From Pseudoalteromonas holothuriae (GTDB lineage Bacteria > Pseudomonadota > Gammaproteobacteria > Enterobacterales > Alteromonadaceae): a DNA stretch of 64,000 nucleotides. The DNA lies in assembly GCF_945859825.1 (NCBI RefSeq), contig NZ_CAMAPC010000004.1, forward strand, positions 147,670-211,669. Reading direction: 5' to 3'. A program made the translations under genes and the position numbers. The first letter of the stretch is position 1. Each line of letters begins with the position of its first letter. The notes under the pieces are model-generated. The model was not told where the DNA came from. It did no database searches and saw nothing but the letters and a program-made list of their open reading frames with translations. Below are positions 1-9,783 of this stretch, one piece after another.

Positions 1-51
1 AAGCTTAGTCCCTGTTAAGATGTACTTAGTGTTAATCACGCTTTAGCGTAT

Positions 52-79
52 AAAAAAACGGCACCAGGGAGTGATGCCG
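52..79 (-). terminator. Rho-independent terminator of asnA
   Basis: Read on the minus strand, an 8-bp stem (CGGCATCA with TGGTGCCG, one G-U pair) closes a 5-nt loop and is followed directly by seven T residues. It lies downstream of the asnA stop codon. Confidence 0.85.
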
Positions 80-162
80 CTTTGCACTACTAAACACTCA
101 TCTAGAGTTCTTTACTTCCAAGGTTAGGTGGTGCCTGTAACTTAACCGCCCTGCACTCGTTT

Positions 163-1161
163 TTATCTTAAAACATCACCTACTTGCGCTTTTAGCTCAT
201 CACTCCAAACCCCCACTTGTACTTGCGCAATATGCTGCTTTTGCAGTAATAACATGGCTAAACGAGATTGGCCAATGCCACCGCCAATGGTTTGGGGCAT
301 GTCACCCGCTAATAGCTGTTGATGCCAATCATGCGCTAAACGAGTTTCGTCTTGGGTTATTGTTAACTGTCTTGCTAAAGCGTCAGGACACACACGAATA
401 CCCATGGATGAAATTTCAAAGGCATCTTCAAGCATTGGGTTCCATACTAAAATATCACCGTTTAGGCCTTGGTATTTATCACATGTCGCGGTTGACCAAT
501 CATCGTAGTCAGGTGCGCGGACATCATGAATTTTTCCATCTCCAAGCTCACCGCCTATGCCAATTAAAAATACCGCACCGTACTCTTGGGCTATGGCTTT
601 TTCACGTTGCTTAGCACTAAAATCTGGATACATTTGACGCAGCTCTTCACTGTGCACAAACGTGATCTTCTCTGGCAAAAAAGGTGTTAAAGCAAATTCA
701 TCGGCTACCACTTGTTCTGTGGCTTTTATACTGCGATATAATGTCTCTACCGTTTGCTTTAATGTTGCAAGTGAACGCTCAGACTCGCTGCAAATAATCT
801 TTTCCCAATCCCACTGATCAACATAAACAGAGTGAATTGGCGACAGTTTGTCTTCATCAGGGCGCAGCGCTTTCATGTGTGTATACAAGCCCTCACCGAC
901 TGCAAAGCCATAATCTCCTAAGGTTTTACGCTTCCATTTAGCCAATGAGTGAACTACCTCAAATTGCGCATCGGGCAGTGCTTTAACTTTAACCGATACC
1001 GCTTTTTCAGTACCACTTAAGTTATCTTGGATACCATCACCCACTTTTGCCAGAATGGGGGCCTGAACTTCAATCAAGCCTAGTTCGCTTTCTAATTGCT
1101 GTGAAAATACCTGCTTAACGCGGCTAATTTGCTGCTGTGTTTGACGATATGTGCTTGTCAT
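163..1161 (-). CDS. asnA: Aspartate--ammonia ligase (asparagine synthetase A)
   Basis: This enzyme makes asparagine from aspartate, ammonia and ATP in the cytoplasm. The 332-residue product has the family's usual length (about 330) and is AsnA-like throughout. The N-terminal part contains the stretch [18 protein letters not shown], and the C-terminal part contains [11 protein letters not shown], the family's class II synthetase-like ATP-binding signature. The gene is divergent from asnC. In E. coli AsnC activates asnA when asparagine is scarce, and the arrangement here suggests the same control. A strong terminator follows the stop codon. Confidence 0.97.
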   Translation of the reverse strand: MTSTYRQTQQQISRVKQVFSQQLESELGLIEVQAPILAKVGDGIQDNLSGTEKAVSVKVKALPDAQFEVVHSLAKWKRKTLGDYGFAVGEGLYTHMKALRPDEDKLSPIHSVYVDQWDWEKIICSESERSLATLKQTVETLYRSIKATEQVVADEFALTPFLPEKITFVHSEELRQMYPDFSAKQREKAIAQEYGAVFLIGIGGELGDGKIHDVRAPDYDDWSTATCDKYQGLNGDILVWNPMLEDAFEISSMGIRVCPDALARQLTITQDETRLAHDWHQQLLAGDMPQTIGGGIGQSRLAMLLLQKQHIAQVQVGVWSDELKAQVGDVLR

Positions 1162-1345
1162 AATTAGGACCTCATTCCCAGTAAATACTTAAATTCGTTT
1201 GCCTGCTTGTTCTTGGCTTGAATTTATCTTCAACAAAAAACAACGAAAACACAATAACCCATAATAAAAATAGCAATAAGCACTACCAATCATTAAAAAA
1301 TTGCGGTAAATTTTATCGATACAATAAAAACCCAACAAAATAACC
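1162..1345. promoter_or_regulatory. asnA-asnC divergent promoter region
   Basis: This 184-bp AT-rich gap separates the two divergent genes and must hold both promoters. By analogy with E. coli it should also hold AsnC binding sites. I could not place a -35/-10 pair with normal spacing, so only the region is called. Confidence 0.45.
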
Positions 1346-1804
1346 ATGGAAAATTATCAGATCGATAATCTCGATAAATCAATTTTGCACGCCTTAATGG
1401 ACAATGCCCGTACTCCTTATGCAGAATTAGCAAAAAGATTTGCCGTCAGTGCTGGGACGATTCATGTGCGAGTTGAAAAAATGAAACAAGCAGGCATCAT
1501 TCAAGGCACTAAAGTCACTATCAGTGCCAAACGTTTAGGGTATGACGTATGCTGTTTTATCGGCGTAAACTTAAAGCATGCCCGAGATTACCCCAGCACC
1601 ATCGCACAACTGCAAAGCTTTGAAGAAGTGGTCGAGGCATACTACACCACTGGTAACTACAGCATTTTTATCAAAGTTATGGCGCGCACCATCGACCACC
1701 TACAGGATGTTTTAATCAATAAAATTCAAACAATTGAGGAGATTCAGTCCACCGAAACCCTGATCTCACTACAAAACCCCATTGCCCGTGAGGTGATCCC
1801 CTAA
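1346..1804 (+). CDS. asnC: AsnC, Lrp/AsnC-family regulator of asnA
   Basis: The 152-residue protein matches the AsnC subgroup of the Lrp family. An N-terminal winged helix-turn-helix (about residues 5-60) contains VSAGTIHVRVEKMKQAGII. A C-terminal ligand-binding RAM domain follows (about 70-145), with AYYTTGNYSIFIKV and LINKIQTIEEIQSTETLI. These stretches are nearly those of E. coli AsnC, which senses asparagine and activates asnA while repressing itself. The position next to divergent asnA supports the assignment. Confidence 0.96.
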   Translation: MENYQIDNLDKSILHALMDNARTPYAELAKRFAVSAGTIHVRVEKMKQAGIIQGTKVTISAKRLGYDVCCFIGVNLKHARDYPSTIAQLQSFEEVVEAYYTTGNYSIFIKVMARTIDHLQDVLINKIQTIEEIQSTETLISLQNPIAREVIP

Positions 1805-1853
1805 CGATTAGCGGGTATAATCGGCGCAATTTTGATTGAAAGAGCAGTAATTG

Positions 1854-2552
1854 ATGAAAGAAACGCGTTTTCATCGCGTCAAACGAGTGTTAGATAGACG
1901 CCAAACCGACCTAACCGTATGTTTAGATGAAGTACACAAGCACCATAATTTATCCGCTATTGTACGTACAGCTGACGCGGTAGGATGTCATCATGTTCAT
2001 GCTGTGTGGCCCCAAGAAGAGCGCCGCTTGACCAACAACACCTCTGGTGGCAGCAAAAATTGGGTAGAAACCCATATGCATGATGATATTGATGAGGCGG
2101 TAGCGACCATTCGCGAGCAAAACCCTGGCATTCAATTACTGGCGACTAATTTAAGTGATGAAGCAGTTGATTATCGCGACATTGATTACACCCAACCTAC
2201 CGCCATTATTGTAGGACAAGAGCGCTTGGGTATATCTGATAAAGCACTCGCTCATGCTGATAAGCACATTGTGATCCCCATGCAAGGCATGGTGCAATCG
2301 CTTAATGTCTCTGTGGCCGCTGCACTGATTTTATACGAAGCACAACGCCAAAGAGATGCAGCGGGATTGTACAATCGTAATGATATGCTAGACGCCGACA
2401 CCAAACATACTTTATTGTTTGAAGGCTGCCACCCAATTATTGCTAATCGCTGTATTGAAAAGGGTTTACCCTACCCTGCATTAGATGATGATGGCGAAAT
2501 AGTAGCTAATGAAGCTTTTTGGAATGCTCTAAAATTTAATAACGCGACTTAA
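1854..2552 (+). CDS. trmH: tRNA (guanosine(18)-2'-O)-methyltransferase TrmH
   Basis: This SpoU-family knotted (SPOUT) methyltransferase 2'-O-methylates G18 in the D-loop of tRNAs using S-adenosylmethionine. The 232-residue product contains the three SpoU motifs: the Asn/Arg motif NLSAIVRTADAVGCHHVHAV near the N-terminus, IIVGQERLGIS in the middle, and SLNVSVAAALILYEA near the knot. The ATG at 1854 is preferred over the TTG just before it. A TATAAT hexamer at 1816-1821 could be the -10 of its own promoter, with no good -35 seen. recG follows after 13 bp, as a likely operon. Confidence 0.95.
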   Translation: MKETRFHRVKRVLDRRQTDLTVCLDEVHKHHNLSAIVRTADAVGCHHVHAVWPQEERRLTNNTSGGSKNWVETHMHDDIDEAVATIREQNPGIQLLATNLSDEAVDYRDIDYTQPTAIIVGQERLGISDKALAHADKHIVIPMQGMVQSLNVSVAAALILYEAQRQRDAAGLYNRNDMLDADTKHTLLFEGCHPIIANRCIEKGLPYPALDDDGEIVANEAFWNALKFNNAT

Positions 2553-2565
2553 ACTAAGGATTAGC

Positions 2566-4653
2566 ATGTCAACGCCAAACCTCTCTCACTACCCTATTAC
2601 CGAGCTTAAAGGCGTAGGACCTAAGGTAGCAGAACGCTTGGCGAAACTGAGCATTTTTACCGTACAAGATATGCTATTTCACCTGCCACTTCGCTACGAA
2701 GATAGAGCCCGTACCTACGCGATTGCCGAGCTTACCCCGCATAGCCATGTCAGTATTGAAGCGCAAATAGAACATAGCCAAATTACTGTTGGTAAAAGGC
2801 GCATGCTAATTTGTCATGTCAACGACGGCACAGGCAGGCTGGCACTGCGGTTTTTTAACTTTAATGCAGCGCAAAAAAATGCCATGGCAACAGGTAAGGT
2901 GATCCGCTGTTTTGGTGAGGTACGCAGGGGCCAAGCGGGCTTGGAAATGGCCCATCCTGAATACAGTATTCGCGATTGTCACAGTGAGCCTAAAGATCCA
3001 TCACTGGCGACACTCACCGCGGTCTATCCAACCACCGAAGGCCTAAAACAGCTCAGTATTCGCGCCATTGCTGATAAGGCCATTGCACTTTTGCAAAAGT
3101 ATCAGCTTGATGAGTATTTGCCACAACCATATCGCCCTGCAGATTTAAGTTTAAAAGATGCTGTATTAGCGCTGCACAAGCCGCCACAAGATACTGACCT
3201 ATCCGCTCTTGAACTAGGGCAACACCCAGCACAACAGCGGCTAGCCTTTGAGGAGCTGCTTGCGCAAAATCTCAGTTTGTTGCAGTTACGTCAGCGCGCT
3301 CAAACAGTGAAGGCGGTGTCTTTACCACCCAATAACACCTTAGAGCCTGAGTTTTTAGCTCACTTACCATTTGCTCCAACGAACGCACAGAGCCGTGTTG
3401 TGGCAGAAATTAAGCAGGATCTACAACATCCCTACCCAATGATGCGATTAGTGCAAGGGGATGTGGGGTCAGGTAAAACCTTAGTCGCTGCACTGGCTGC
3501 GCTCGGTGCCATTGCTAAAGGCTATCAAGTTGCACTGATGGCTCCCACTGAAATTCTTGCAGAGCAGCATGGCATCAACTTTGGTAACTGGTTTAGCAAG
3601 TTAGGCGTTGAAGTGGCTTGGTTTGGTGGTAAAACTAAAGGTAAAGAACGTGAGCGTACATTAGAGAGCATTGCCAGCGGTAAAGCACAAATGATTGTTG
3701 GCACTCATGCGCTATTTCAACAACAAGTCAGCTTTTTTAACCTTGCTTTAATCATTATCGATGAGCAACATCGTTTTGGTGTACACCAGCGCCTTGCACT
3801 GCGTGAAAAGGGTCAGTTTAATAACTGCTACCCGCACCAGCTAGTTATGACCGCAACGCCAATCCCGCGTACCTTAGCGATGACTGCATATGCCGACTTA
3901 GAAACGTCTGTGATTGATGAACTACCACCGGGCCGTACCCCAATTACCACCGTGGCTGTGCCTGATAGTCGCCGTGAGCAAGTAGTCGATAGAGTAAAAA
4001 GTGCCTGTTTAGACGATAAACGACAAGTTTACTGGGTGTGCACCTTAATTGATGAATCTGAAGTATTGCAATGCCAAGCCGCTGAAGACGCCGCCGCACA
4101 ACTTACTGAGCAATTACCAGAGCTCGAAATTGGTTTGGTGCATGGCCGTATGAAGGCACAAGAAAAACAACAGATCATGAGTGATTTCAAAAACGGCGAC
4201 ATTAATGTATTGGTCGCTACCACCGTAATTGAGGTGGGTGTTGATGTGCCTAATGCCAGTTTAATCATTATTGAAAACCCTGAGCGATTAGGGCTTGCTC
4301 AGCTCCACCAGTTACGTGGACGTGTGGGTCGAGGTGCTATCGCATCACATTGCTTATTGCTCTATCACGCACCTTTATCACACACAGCGCAAAAACGCTT
4401 GGGCGTGTTACGTGATAGTAATGATGGCTTTGTCATCGCAGAAAAAGATTTAGAGATTCGCGGCCCAGGTGAAGTACTAGGCACCAAGCAAACTGGGCTT
4501 GCAGAGTTTAAAGTGGCTGACTTAAACCGCGATAAAGCACTGTTAAATCAAGTTAGGCCTTTAGCATTTAAGCTTATGAAAGCTCACCCTGAAGTGGTTG
4601 AACCATTAGTCTTACGTTGGTTAGGGGCTAAAAGCGAATTGGCCATGGCCTAA
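2566..4653 (+). CDS. recG: ATP-dependent DNA helicase RecG
   Basis: RecG remodels stalled replication forks and Holliday junctions. The 695-residue length is typical. An N-terminal wedge/OB-fold region (about 1-250) contains the helix-hairpin-helix-like start ITELKGVGPKVAERL. The helicase core follows, with Walker A GDVGSGKT, a DEQHRFG box (motif II), TATPIPRTLA (motif III) and the C-terminal HQLRGRVGRG (motif VI). The start is preceded by AGGATTAGC. It lies 13 bp after trmH and converges on galE, with a shared terminator between. Confidence 0.98.
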   Translation: MSTPNLSHYPITELKGVGPKVAERLAKLSIFTVQDMLFHLPLRYEDRARTYAIAELTPHSHVSIEAQIEHSQITVGKRRMLICHVNDGTGRLALRFFNFNAAQKNAMATGKVIRCFGEVRRGQAGLEMAHPEYSIRDCHSEPKDPSLATLTAVYPTTEGLKQLSIRAIADKAIALLQKYQLDEYLPQPYRPADLSLKDAVLALHKPPQDTDLSALELGQHPAQQRLAFEELLAQNLSLLQLRQRAQTVKAVSLPPNNTLEPEFLAHLPFAPTNAQSRVVAEIKQDLQHPYPMMRLVQGDVGSGKTLVAALAALGAIAKGYQVALMAPTEILAEQHGINFGNWFSKLGVEVAWFGGKTKGKERERTLESIASGKAQMIVGTHALFQQQVSFFNLALIIIDEQHRFGVHQRLALREKGQFNNCYPHQLVMTATPIPRTLAMTAYADLETSVIDELPPGRTPITTVAVPDSRREQVVDRVKSACLDDKRQVYWVCTLIDESEVLQCQAAEDAAAQLTEQLPELEIGLVHGRMKAQEKQQIMSDFKNGDINVLVATTVIEVGVDVPNASLIIIENPERLGLAQLHQLRGRVGRGAIASHCLLLYHAPLSHTAQKRLGVLRDSNDGFVIAEKDLEIRGPGEVLGTKQTGLAEFKVADLNRDKALLNQVRPLAFKLMKAHPEVVEPLVLRWLGAKSELAMA

Positions 4654-4659
4654 GCACAT

Positions 4660-4700
4660 AAAAGTGCAGATAAATAGTAGGCTACTTATCTACACTTTTT
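4660..4700. terminator. Bidirectional terminator between recG and galE
   Basis: A long hairpin pairs AAAAGTG with CACTTTT and AGATAA with TTATCT, with one mismatch between the two blocks. It ends in T runs on both strands. It sits between two converging genes, so it probably serves both. Confidence 0.8.
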
Positions 4701-4708
4701 GATATAAA

Positions 4709-5725
4709 TTAGGCCTTGTAACCATTGGGGTTATTGCTTTGCCAGCGCCATGTGTCTTGCATCATATCATCAAGGCCACGTTGTGCCTGCCAACCAAGTT
4801 CTTGCTCAGCCTTTTGTGGTGCCGCATAACATGCTGCAATATCACCACCACGACGAGGTTTAATTTGATAAGGAACGGACTTACCCGAGGCTTTTTCAAA
4901 TGCACTCACCATTTGCAACACCGAGTAACCATTACCTGTTCCCAAGTTATAAATATGCGTACCCGTATGAGTTGCCAACTTATCTAGCGCTTTTAAGTGA
5001 CCCACCGCCAAATCAACAACATGAATATAATCTCGCACGCCGGTGCCATCAACAGTATCATAGTCATCCCCAAAGACACCTAATTGTTCAAGCTTGCCAA
5101 CAGCAACTTGTGCAATATAAGGGAGTAAGTTATTTGGAATGCCATTTGGGTCTTCGCCTATTAAGCCCGACTCATGCGCGCCAACCGGATTAAAGTAACG
5201 TAGAATCGCAAATGCCCAGCGCTCGTCTGATTTAGCAACGTCTTGCAACAGCATTTCAACCATTAACTTAGATGTGCCGTAAGGGTTTGTAGTACCCCCG
5301 ACTAAAAAGTGCTCTGTGATAGGTAAACTTTGCGGGTCGCCATATACCGTCGCTGACGAACTAAAAACCAGCTTAAACACTCCAGCATCGCGCATTGCAT
5401 CTAACAATGTAAGCGTGCCCTGTACATTCGCTTGATAATATTCAATTGGCTTAACAACCGATTCGCCTACCGCTTTTAAACCAGCAAAATGAATAACTTG
5501 GCTAATATCATAACGGGCAAATACGCCATCCAAAAAGGCTTTATCCAAAATATCACCTTGATGAAAGCTCACTGTTTTACCCGTGATCTGTGCGACACGT
5601 GTTAGTGACTCTTGTGATGCATTACTTAAATTGTCTACTACTATCACGTCTTCACCTTGCTGTAGTAGTTCAACTAAGGTGTGTGAGCCTATATAGCCAG
5701 CTCCGCCAGTCACTAATATACTCAT
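4709..5725 (-). CDS. galE: UDP-glucose 4-epimerase GalE
   Basis: GalE interconverts UDP-glucose and UDP-galactose for galactose use and surface polysaccharide synthesis. The 338 residues match the E. coli enzyme length. The N-terminal NAD-binding loop is GGAGYIGSH, the catalytic SSSATVYG serine and YGTSK (YxxxK) are present, and [18 protein letters not shown] follows. AGAGAAG lies just before the ATG. No other gal genes adjoin it, so it is probably expressed alone for polysaccharide precursor supply. Confidence 0.97.
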   Translation of the reverse strand: MSILVTGGAGYIGSHTLVELLQQGEDVIVVDNLSNASQESLTRVAQITGKTVSFHQGDILDKAFLDGVFARYDISQVIHFAGLKAVGESVVKPIEYYQANVQGTLTLLDAMRDAGVFKLVFSSSATVYGDPQSLPITEHFLVGGTTNPYGTSKLMVEMLLQDVAKSDERWAFAILRYFNPVGAHESGLIGEDPNGIPNNLLPYIAQVAVGKLEQLGVFGDDYDTVDGTGVRDYIHVVDLAVGHLKALDKLATHTGTHIYNLGTGNGYSVLQMVSAFEKASGKSVPYQIKPRRGGDIAACYAAPQKAEQELGWQAQRGLDDMMQDTWRWQSNNPNGYKA

Positions 5726-5791
5726 ATCGCTTCTCTTTTATAAAAACCTACTGGCTATTTTAAATAATTTTTTATACCTGTGCAGCGTTAA

Positions 5792-6655
5792 TTAAGATTT
5801 ATCACACACAAATGCTAAATTACCTTGGTGATAACTTAATCTTGAGATATGTGTATCACAATATGGACTTAAATTATGCCACTGCGATATCGCTTTAGGG
5901 TTTTCAAAATCACGCATATAAATACGATTACCAATCGCATAAGCCACATGACTCTCATTTAACCATGTGTAGTCTTGTACACCTTCTGGCATCACAAAAT
6001 GGTCGCTCACTTGCTGTGTGTTTGCCGAAAAGCTGGCAAACCAGTGTTGGCCATTTTTATTATAGGTAAATGAGTAAATTTGCTTTTTATTATTAAAGGC
6101 CAGTGTTCGGCCAATATCTTTAGCGACCTTTGTAGGTAAGTGACCTGTCAAGTCGGCGTATTGCAGCGTATGTGGCTGGCCTAAAATAAACATCACCAAA
6201 TCACCTTTATTACCCCATGCGTGGTAACCCACCGGCTCGATATGCTCAAAGATACGCTGTGCACTTTGGGTTTTATCAAATGGGTAAAACCACAACTTTT
6301 GCTTACCATCGGGCTCTACCACCACACTCGATAGCCCATCACCATCGGGGTATAAAGTAGGTGAAAACTCTGACACAGGAGTATTGGTTAAATTATGGCT
6401 TGTTTTATCTGCAAAATCATAAAAAAACAAATCAGTTTGAGCTTGCTCTTTAGTGGTCACTCCTTGTGTAAAATACACTCCTTTTTTAGTCACAACAGGC
6501 TGATTATGGTAGTTATCATCCGAGGTTATAGATACAACTTTAATTGAATCATCAACTTCACTAGCAAGCAAAATTTGGCTTTGTGGCATCGCTGCCTGCG
6601 CCGTCACTATATACATCGAAAATAAATATACAGCCAGTGGGATTAAAGCTTTCAT
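5792..6655 (-). CDS. Periplasmic TolB/WD40-like beta-propeller protein
   Basis: The 287-residue product begins with a probable signal peptide (hydrophobic residues 3-20 ending in AQA). The rest is rich in short beta-strand repeats of the TolB-propeller kind, such as DDNYHNQPVVTKKGVYFTQG and VSEFSPTLYPDGDGLSSVV. No catalytic motif is visible. Two cysteines near the C-terminus (PYCDTH and AFVCDKS) could form a disulfide in the periplasm. The fold is inferred from sequence pattern only and the function is unknown. It is divergent from prkB. Confidence 0.7.
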   Translation of the reverse strand: MKALIPLAVYLFSMYIVTAQAAMPQSQILLASEVDDSIKVVSITSDDNYHNQPVVTKKGVYFTQGVTTKEQAQTDLFFYDFADKTSHNLTNTPVSEFSPTLYPDGDGLSSVVVEPDGKQKLWFYPFDKTQSAQRIFEHIEPVGYHAWGNKGDLVMFILGQPHTLQYADLTGHLPTKVAKDIGRTLAFNNKKQIYSFTYNKNGQHWFASFSANTQQVSDHFVMPEGVQDYTWLNESHVAYAIGNRIYMRDFENPKAISQWHNLSPYCDTHISRLSYHQGNLAFVCDKS

Positions 6656-6787
6656 GAATGGTCCTTATTATTTTTCTTTTATCATACCCAGTTGTGCGTT
6701 AAACCACAAAACTTGCTATTCAAGCCGCTTCGAGTAACAATCGAATTCACCTATTTTGTTCATGTTTTGAGATTATCGAGGCTTATT

Positions 6788-7687
6788 ATGTCCCAAAAGC
6801 ACCCAATCATAGCCATAACTGGTAGCTCAGGGGCAGGCACCACCACCACTACCAACGCAATTAAACATATATTTCGTAGTGTGAGTGCTAATGCAGCCTT
6901 TATTGAAGGAGATAGCTTTCATCGCTATACCCGACCTGAAATGGATAAGCTCAAACGAGATGCTCTGCAAGAAGGTAAGCACATAAGCTACTTTGGCCAA
7001 GAAGCGAATGATTTTGCCGCCTTAGAAGCACTATTTAGTCGCTACGGCGAGTATGGCGATGGCAAAATAAGGCGTTATCTGCACACTTTTGATGATGCTG
7101 TTCCTTACAACCAACTCCCCGGTACTTTTACACCTTATCAAGATTTAGAACCCAATACCGATGTACTTTTTTACGAAGGACTACACGGTGGTGTGGTAAC
7201 ACCCGAGCATGATGTTGCCAAGCACGTTGACTTGCTCATCGGTATGGTGCCAATAATTAACCTAGAGTGGATCCAAAAACTAATTCGCGATACCAATGAG
7301 CGCGGCCACTCTAGAGAAGCGGTAATGACCTCAATCGTACGCAGTATGGACGACTATATTAATCATATTACACCGCAATTTTCTCGCACTCATATCAACT
7401 TTCAACGGGTTCCTACCGTCGATACCTCTAACCCTTTTAGTGCCAAAGACATCCCTTCATTAGATGAAAGCTTTGTGGTGATCCGTTTTCGCGGCATTGA
7501 TGATGTAAACTTTCCCTATTACTTACATATGATCGATGGCAGCTTTATGTCACGTATGAATACTCTGGTAGTCCCTGGCGGTAAAATGGGGTTAGCCATG
7601 GAGTTGGTGCTTACCCCTCTTATCAAAGATTTATTAGTAAAAAAACGCGCGATAGAAAATATGGCCCCCGTAGAACTGCCGATTTAA
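6788..7687 (+). CDS. prkB: Phosphoribulokinase-family protein PrkB
   Basis: The 299-residue protein is close to E. coli PrkB, a phosphoribulokinase/uridine kinase-fold P-loop kinase whose physiological substrate is not settled. The P-loop is GSSGAGTTTT. FIEGDSFHRYTRPEMD and VLFYEGLHGGVVTPEHDV are also characteristic. The ATG at 6788 is chosen because GAGG precedes it at good spacing and the protein then begins MSQKHPIIAI, as in the family. A longer TTG-initiated version from 6692 would add 32 unrelated residues. No RuBisCO genes are present, so a Calvin cycle role is not implied. Confidence 0.93.
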   Translation: MSQKHPIIAITGSSGAGTTTTTNAIKHIFRSVSANAAFIEGDSFHRYTRPEMDKLKRDALQEGKHISYFGQEANDFAALEALFSRYGEYGDGKIRRYLHTFDDAVPYNQLPGTFTPYQDLEPNTDVLFYEGLHGGVVTPEHDVAKHVDLLIGMVPIINLEWIQKLIRDTNERGHSREAVMTSIVRSMDDYINHITPQFSRTHINFQRVPTVDTSNPFSAKDIPSLDESFVVIRFRGIDDVNFPYYLHMIDGSFMSRMNTLVVPGGKMGLAMELVLTPLIKDLLVKKRAIENMAPVELPI

Positions 7688-7752
7688 CTTGCAGGCTCAA
7701 TCATCGCAAATTAAACTTGTGACCCTCTTTTTGCCGCAGTTGGAAGCGATTC

Positions 7753-8316
7753 ATGGCATCAATAAAGACCATTAAAGTATTAGTTGGTTCTCAAAATCCA
7801 GTCAAAATTAGTGCAGCTAAAAGCGTGATTGCACGCTATTTCCCTGAATATCAAATAGATTGCCAAGGATTACATGCTCCAAGTGGTGTGCCAGAACAAC
7901 CCCTAGGCGAAGAGCAAACCCGGTTAGGCGCGCAAAACCGAGTGAGCTACCTACAGCAACATCATGACGCTGACTTTTTCTGCGCAATGGAAGGTGGTGC
8001 CCACCAATTTAGCTATGGCCCTGCTACGTTTGCTTATGTAGTAGTTGCCAATGCTCATTACACTAGTGTAAATCGCAGTAGTAATTTACCATTACCGCAG
8101 CCTATTTATAATGCACTCATGGCGGGAGAAGAGTTAGGCCCAGTTATGGACCGTGTGTTTAATACTACCAATATTAAACAGCAGGGAGGGGCAATTGGTT
8201 TGCTCACCAATCATGTTGCGACGCGTGAAAGCACTTATACACAAGCACTCACCTTAGCCATGGCCCCCTTTTTACATCCACATTTATATATCGAAAAGGC
8301 CAGTGATGAAGTATAG
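7753..8316 (+). CDS. yjjX: Inosine/xanthosine triphosphatase (YjjX family)
   Basis: This family hydrolyses ITP and XTP and so removes deaminated purine nucleotides from the pool. The 187-residue protein starts with the family signature VLVGSQNPVKISAAKSVI and has GVPEQPLGEEQTRLGAQNR and FCAMEGGAH. GGAAG precedes the ATG. It overlaps the following nucleotidase gene by 11 bp, so the two are translationally coupled. The pair fits a nucleotide-sanitation operon. Confidence 0.95.
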   Translation: MASIKTIKVLVGSQNPVKISAAKSVIARYFPEYQIDCQGLHAPSGVPEQPLGEEQTRLGAQNRVSYLQQHHDADFFCAMEGGAHQFSYGPATFAYVVVANAHYTSVNRSSNLPLPQPIYNALMAGEELGPVMDRVFNTTNIKQQGGAIGLLTNHVATRESTYTQALTLAMAPFLHPHLYIEKASDEV

Positions 8317-8986
8317 CCATATTCTATTTGACGCCGATGAAACCCTGTTCAGCTTTAACGCATTTTTAGGCTTAAAGAAACTATTTTCTAACTATGGCGT
8401 AGACTTTACAGAGCACGATCACAAAGAGTATCAAGCGGTAAATGCCCCACTTTGGCTTGACTATCAAGCAGGTCATATTGATGCCACAACATTGCAAATT
8501 ACGCGCTTTGCAAAATGGGCACAACAACTGAACGTACCAGCCAAAGAGTTAAACGCTGGCTTTTTAGAGTCAATGGCTAGCATTTGCGAACCCTTACCCG
8601 GTGCTCGTAGCCTTTTAACTCACCTCAAAGGCAAAGCCAGCCTTGGTATAATTACCAACGGTTTCGCCGCGCTACAAGAAAAGCGACTAGCACATACTGG
8701 CTTAAGCAATTGTTTTGATTGCTTAGTTATTTCTGAATTGGTGGGTACAGCTAAACCTGACCCATATATTTTTGCACATACACTGTCTTTATTAGGCAAC
8801 CCTGATAAAGATAAGGTGCTCATGGTGGGAGACACACCCAGCAGCGATATTTTAGGTGCCAATAACTTTGGTATTGATAGCTGTTGGTTACGCCATCCAG
8901 AAAAAACTTGCCCCAACGACATCATACCCACCTACACAGTACAATCACTGCAAGAGCTTGAAGCCATTTTAGGTACAGATCATTAA
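8306..8986 (+). CDS. yjjG: HAD-family pyrimidine 5'-nucleotidase YjjG
   Basis: YjjG dephosphorylates pyrimidine nucleoside monophosphates, including non-canonical ones. The 226-residue HAD protein has motif I FDADETLF (nucleophile Asp in the DxD), motif II ITNGF, and the C-terminal acidic motif MVGDTPSSDILGA. The ATG at 8306, inside the end of yjjX, is preferred to the GTG one codon earlier. A terminator-like hairpin follows. Confidence 0.94.
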   Translation: MKYSHILFDADETLFSFNAFLGLKKLFSNYGVDFTEHDHKEYQAVNAPLWLDYQAGHIDATTLQITRFAKWAQQLNVPAKELNAGFLESMASICEPLPGARSLLTHLKGKASLGIITNGFAALQEKRLAHTGLSNCFDCLVISELVGTAKPDPYIFAHTLSLLGNPDKDKVLMVGDTPSSDILGANNFGIDSCWLRHPEKTCPNDIIPTYTVQSLQELEAILGTDH

Positions 8987-8994
8987 GTGTTTAT

Positions 8995-9043
8995 AAAATA
9001 GCCACTAAACCTGTTTAACTCGCATCAATTAAGTGGCTATTTT
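8995..9043 (+). terminator. Terminator-like stem-loop after yjjG
   Basis: A perfect 12-bp stem (AAAATAGCCACT with AGTGGCTATTTT) closes a 25-nt loop immediately after the yjjG stop codon. The right arm ends in TTTT. The loop is long for a classical terminator. Confidence 0.65.
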
Positions 9044-9071
9044 AGATAATTTGAATACCCATCTTTTTACT

Positions 9072-9094
9072 CAATGCTCACACCATGAGCATTG
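9072..9094. repeat. Perfect 9-bp hairpin in intergenic DNA
   Basis: CAATGCTCA and TGAGCATTG are exact inverted repeats around a 5-nt loop. No T run follows on either strand, so it is not clearly a terminator. The rest of 9044-9242 shows nothing recognisable. Confidence 0.5.
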
Positions 9095-9242
9095 GCGTAT
9101 GCCTATAACATTACGTTGCTGAAGACACCTTTGAACATAGATAGCGCAGCGCTTATCCGTCAGCTTAGAATAGCATCGCTCACTGCTTGTAATAATAAAA
9201 AGTGGCCGTCTATAAATACCTTTTATAAGTATTCGTTATGCT

Positions 9243-9479
9243 TTAGTTGATTAAATACGCTACCAACAAAATTAATGTGACGTAAAAAGTCATGCCTAAC
9301 AGAAAGACTAAATCGACCTTTTTAGATTTACTACTTTTAAAAGAGGTAAAGTCTTTAAACTCAATTTTATACTGACCAAAAGTAACTACTTTTAGAATTA
9401 AACAACCTGTAGAATAAACAATAAAACCCAAAAAAGTTTCGATGAACAGCCACACAAATATATCAACAACAACGCTCAT
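9243..9479 (-). CDS. Small two-helix membrane protein of unknown function
   Basis: The 78-residue product has two strongly hydrophobic segments (about residues 4-32 and 57-77) separated by a lysine- and serine-rich loop. This predicts an inner-membrane hairpin with a cytoplasmic loop. AGGAG lies at good spacing before the ATG, which supports translation. I do not recognise the family. It stands alone in a gene-poor stretch. Confidence 0.65.
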   Translation of the reverse strand: MSVVVDIFVWLFIETFLGFIVYSTGCLILKVVTFGQYKIEFKDFTSFKSSKSKKVDLVFLLGMTFYVTLILLVAYLIN

Positions 9480-9783
9480 ATCGATTTACTCCTAACAGAT
9501 AATTAAGCTCCATCCTAAACTTAACAAATTGATTAACTTTTAAGCTATACATATAGTTTCAGAGTCAAGGTACGCACACTGTGTTAATAGCAGAAGCTCC
9601 GCTTTAAAATCATCATCAAACCTAGCAGTAACCAGCTTGCTGCGAATTGAGGCTTTGCTTTTTGTGTACTATTTACCTAAACACCGCACTCAGTATCCAG
9701 TGTTATCGAATTACTCTTAAGGTGATTGAACTCTCTGTCGATGAGCCGTATACTCCCGCTCTGCTCCTTGCTTACTTGGTTTG
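9480..9783. other. Gene-free stretch
   Basis: About 300 bp between two small minus-strand genes. I see no RNA gene, clear repeat or terminator here. It must contain the promoter of the small membrane protein gene. Confidence 0.4.

Noticed and set aside
6788..7687. Calvin-cycle phosphoribulokinase
   Set aside because: The protein is of the PrkB kind found in heterotrophic gammaproteobacteria, and no RuBisCO or other cycle genes are present.
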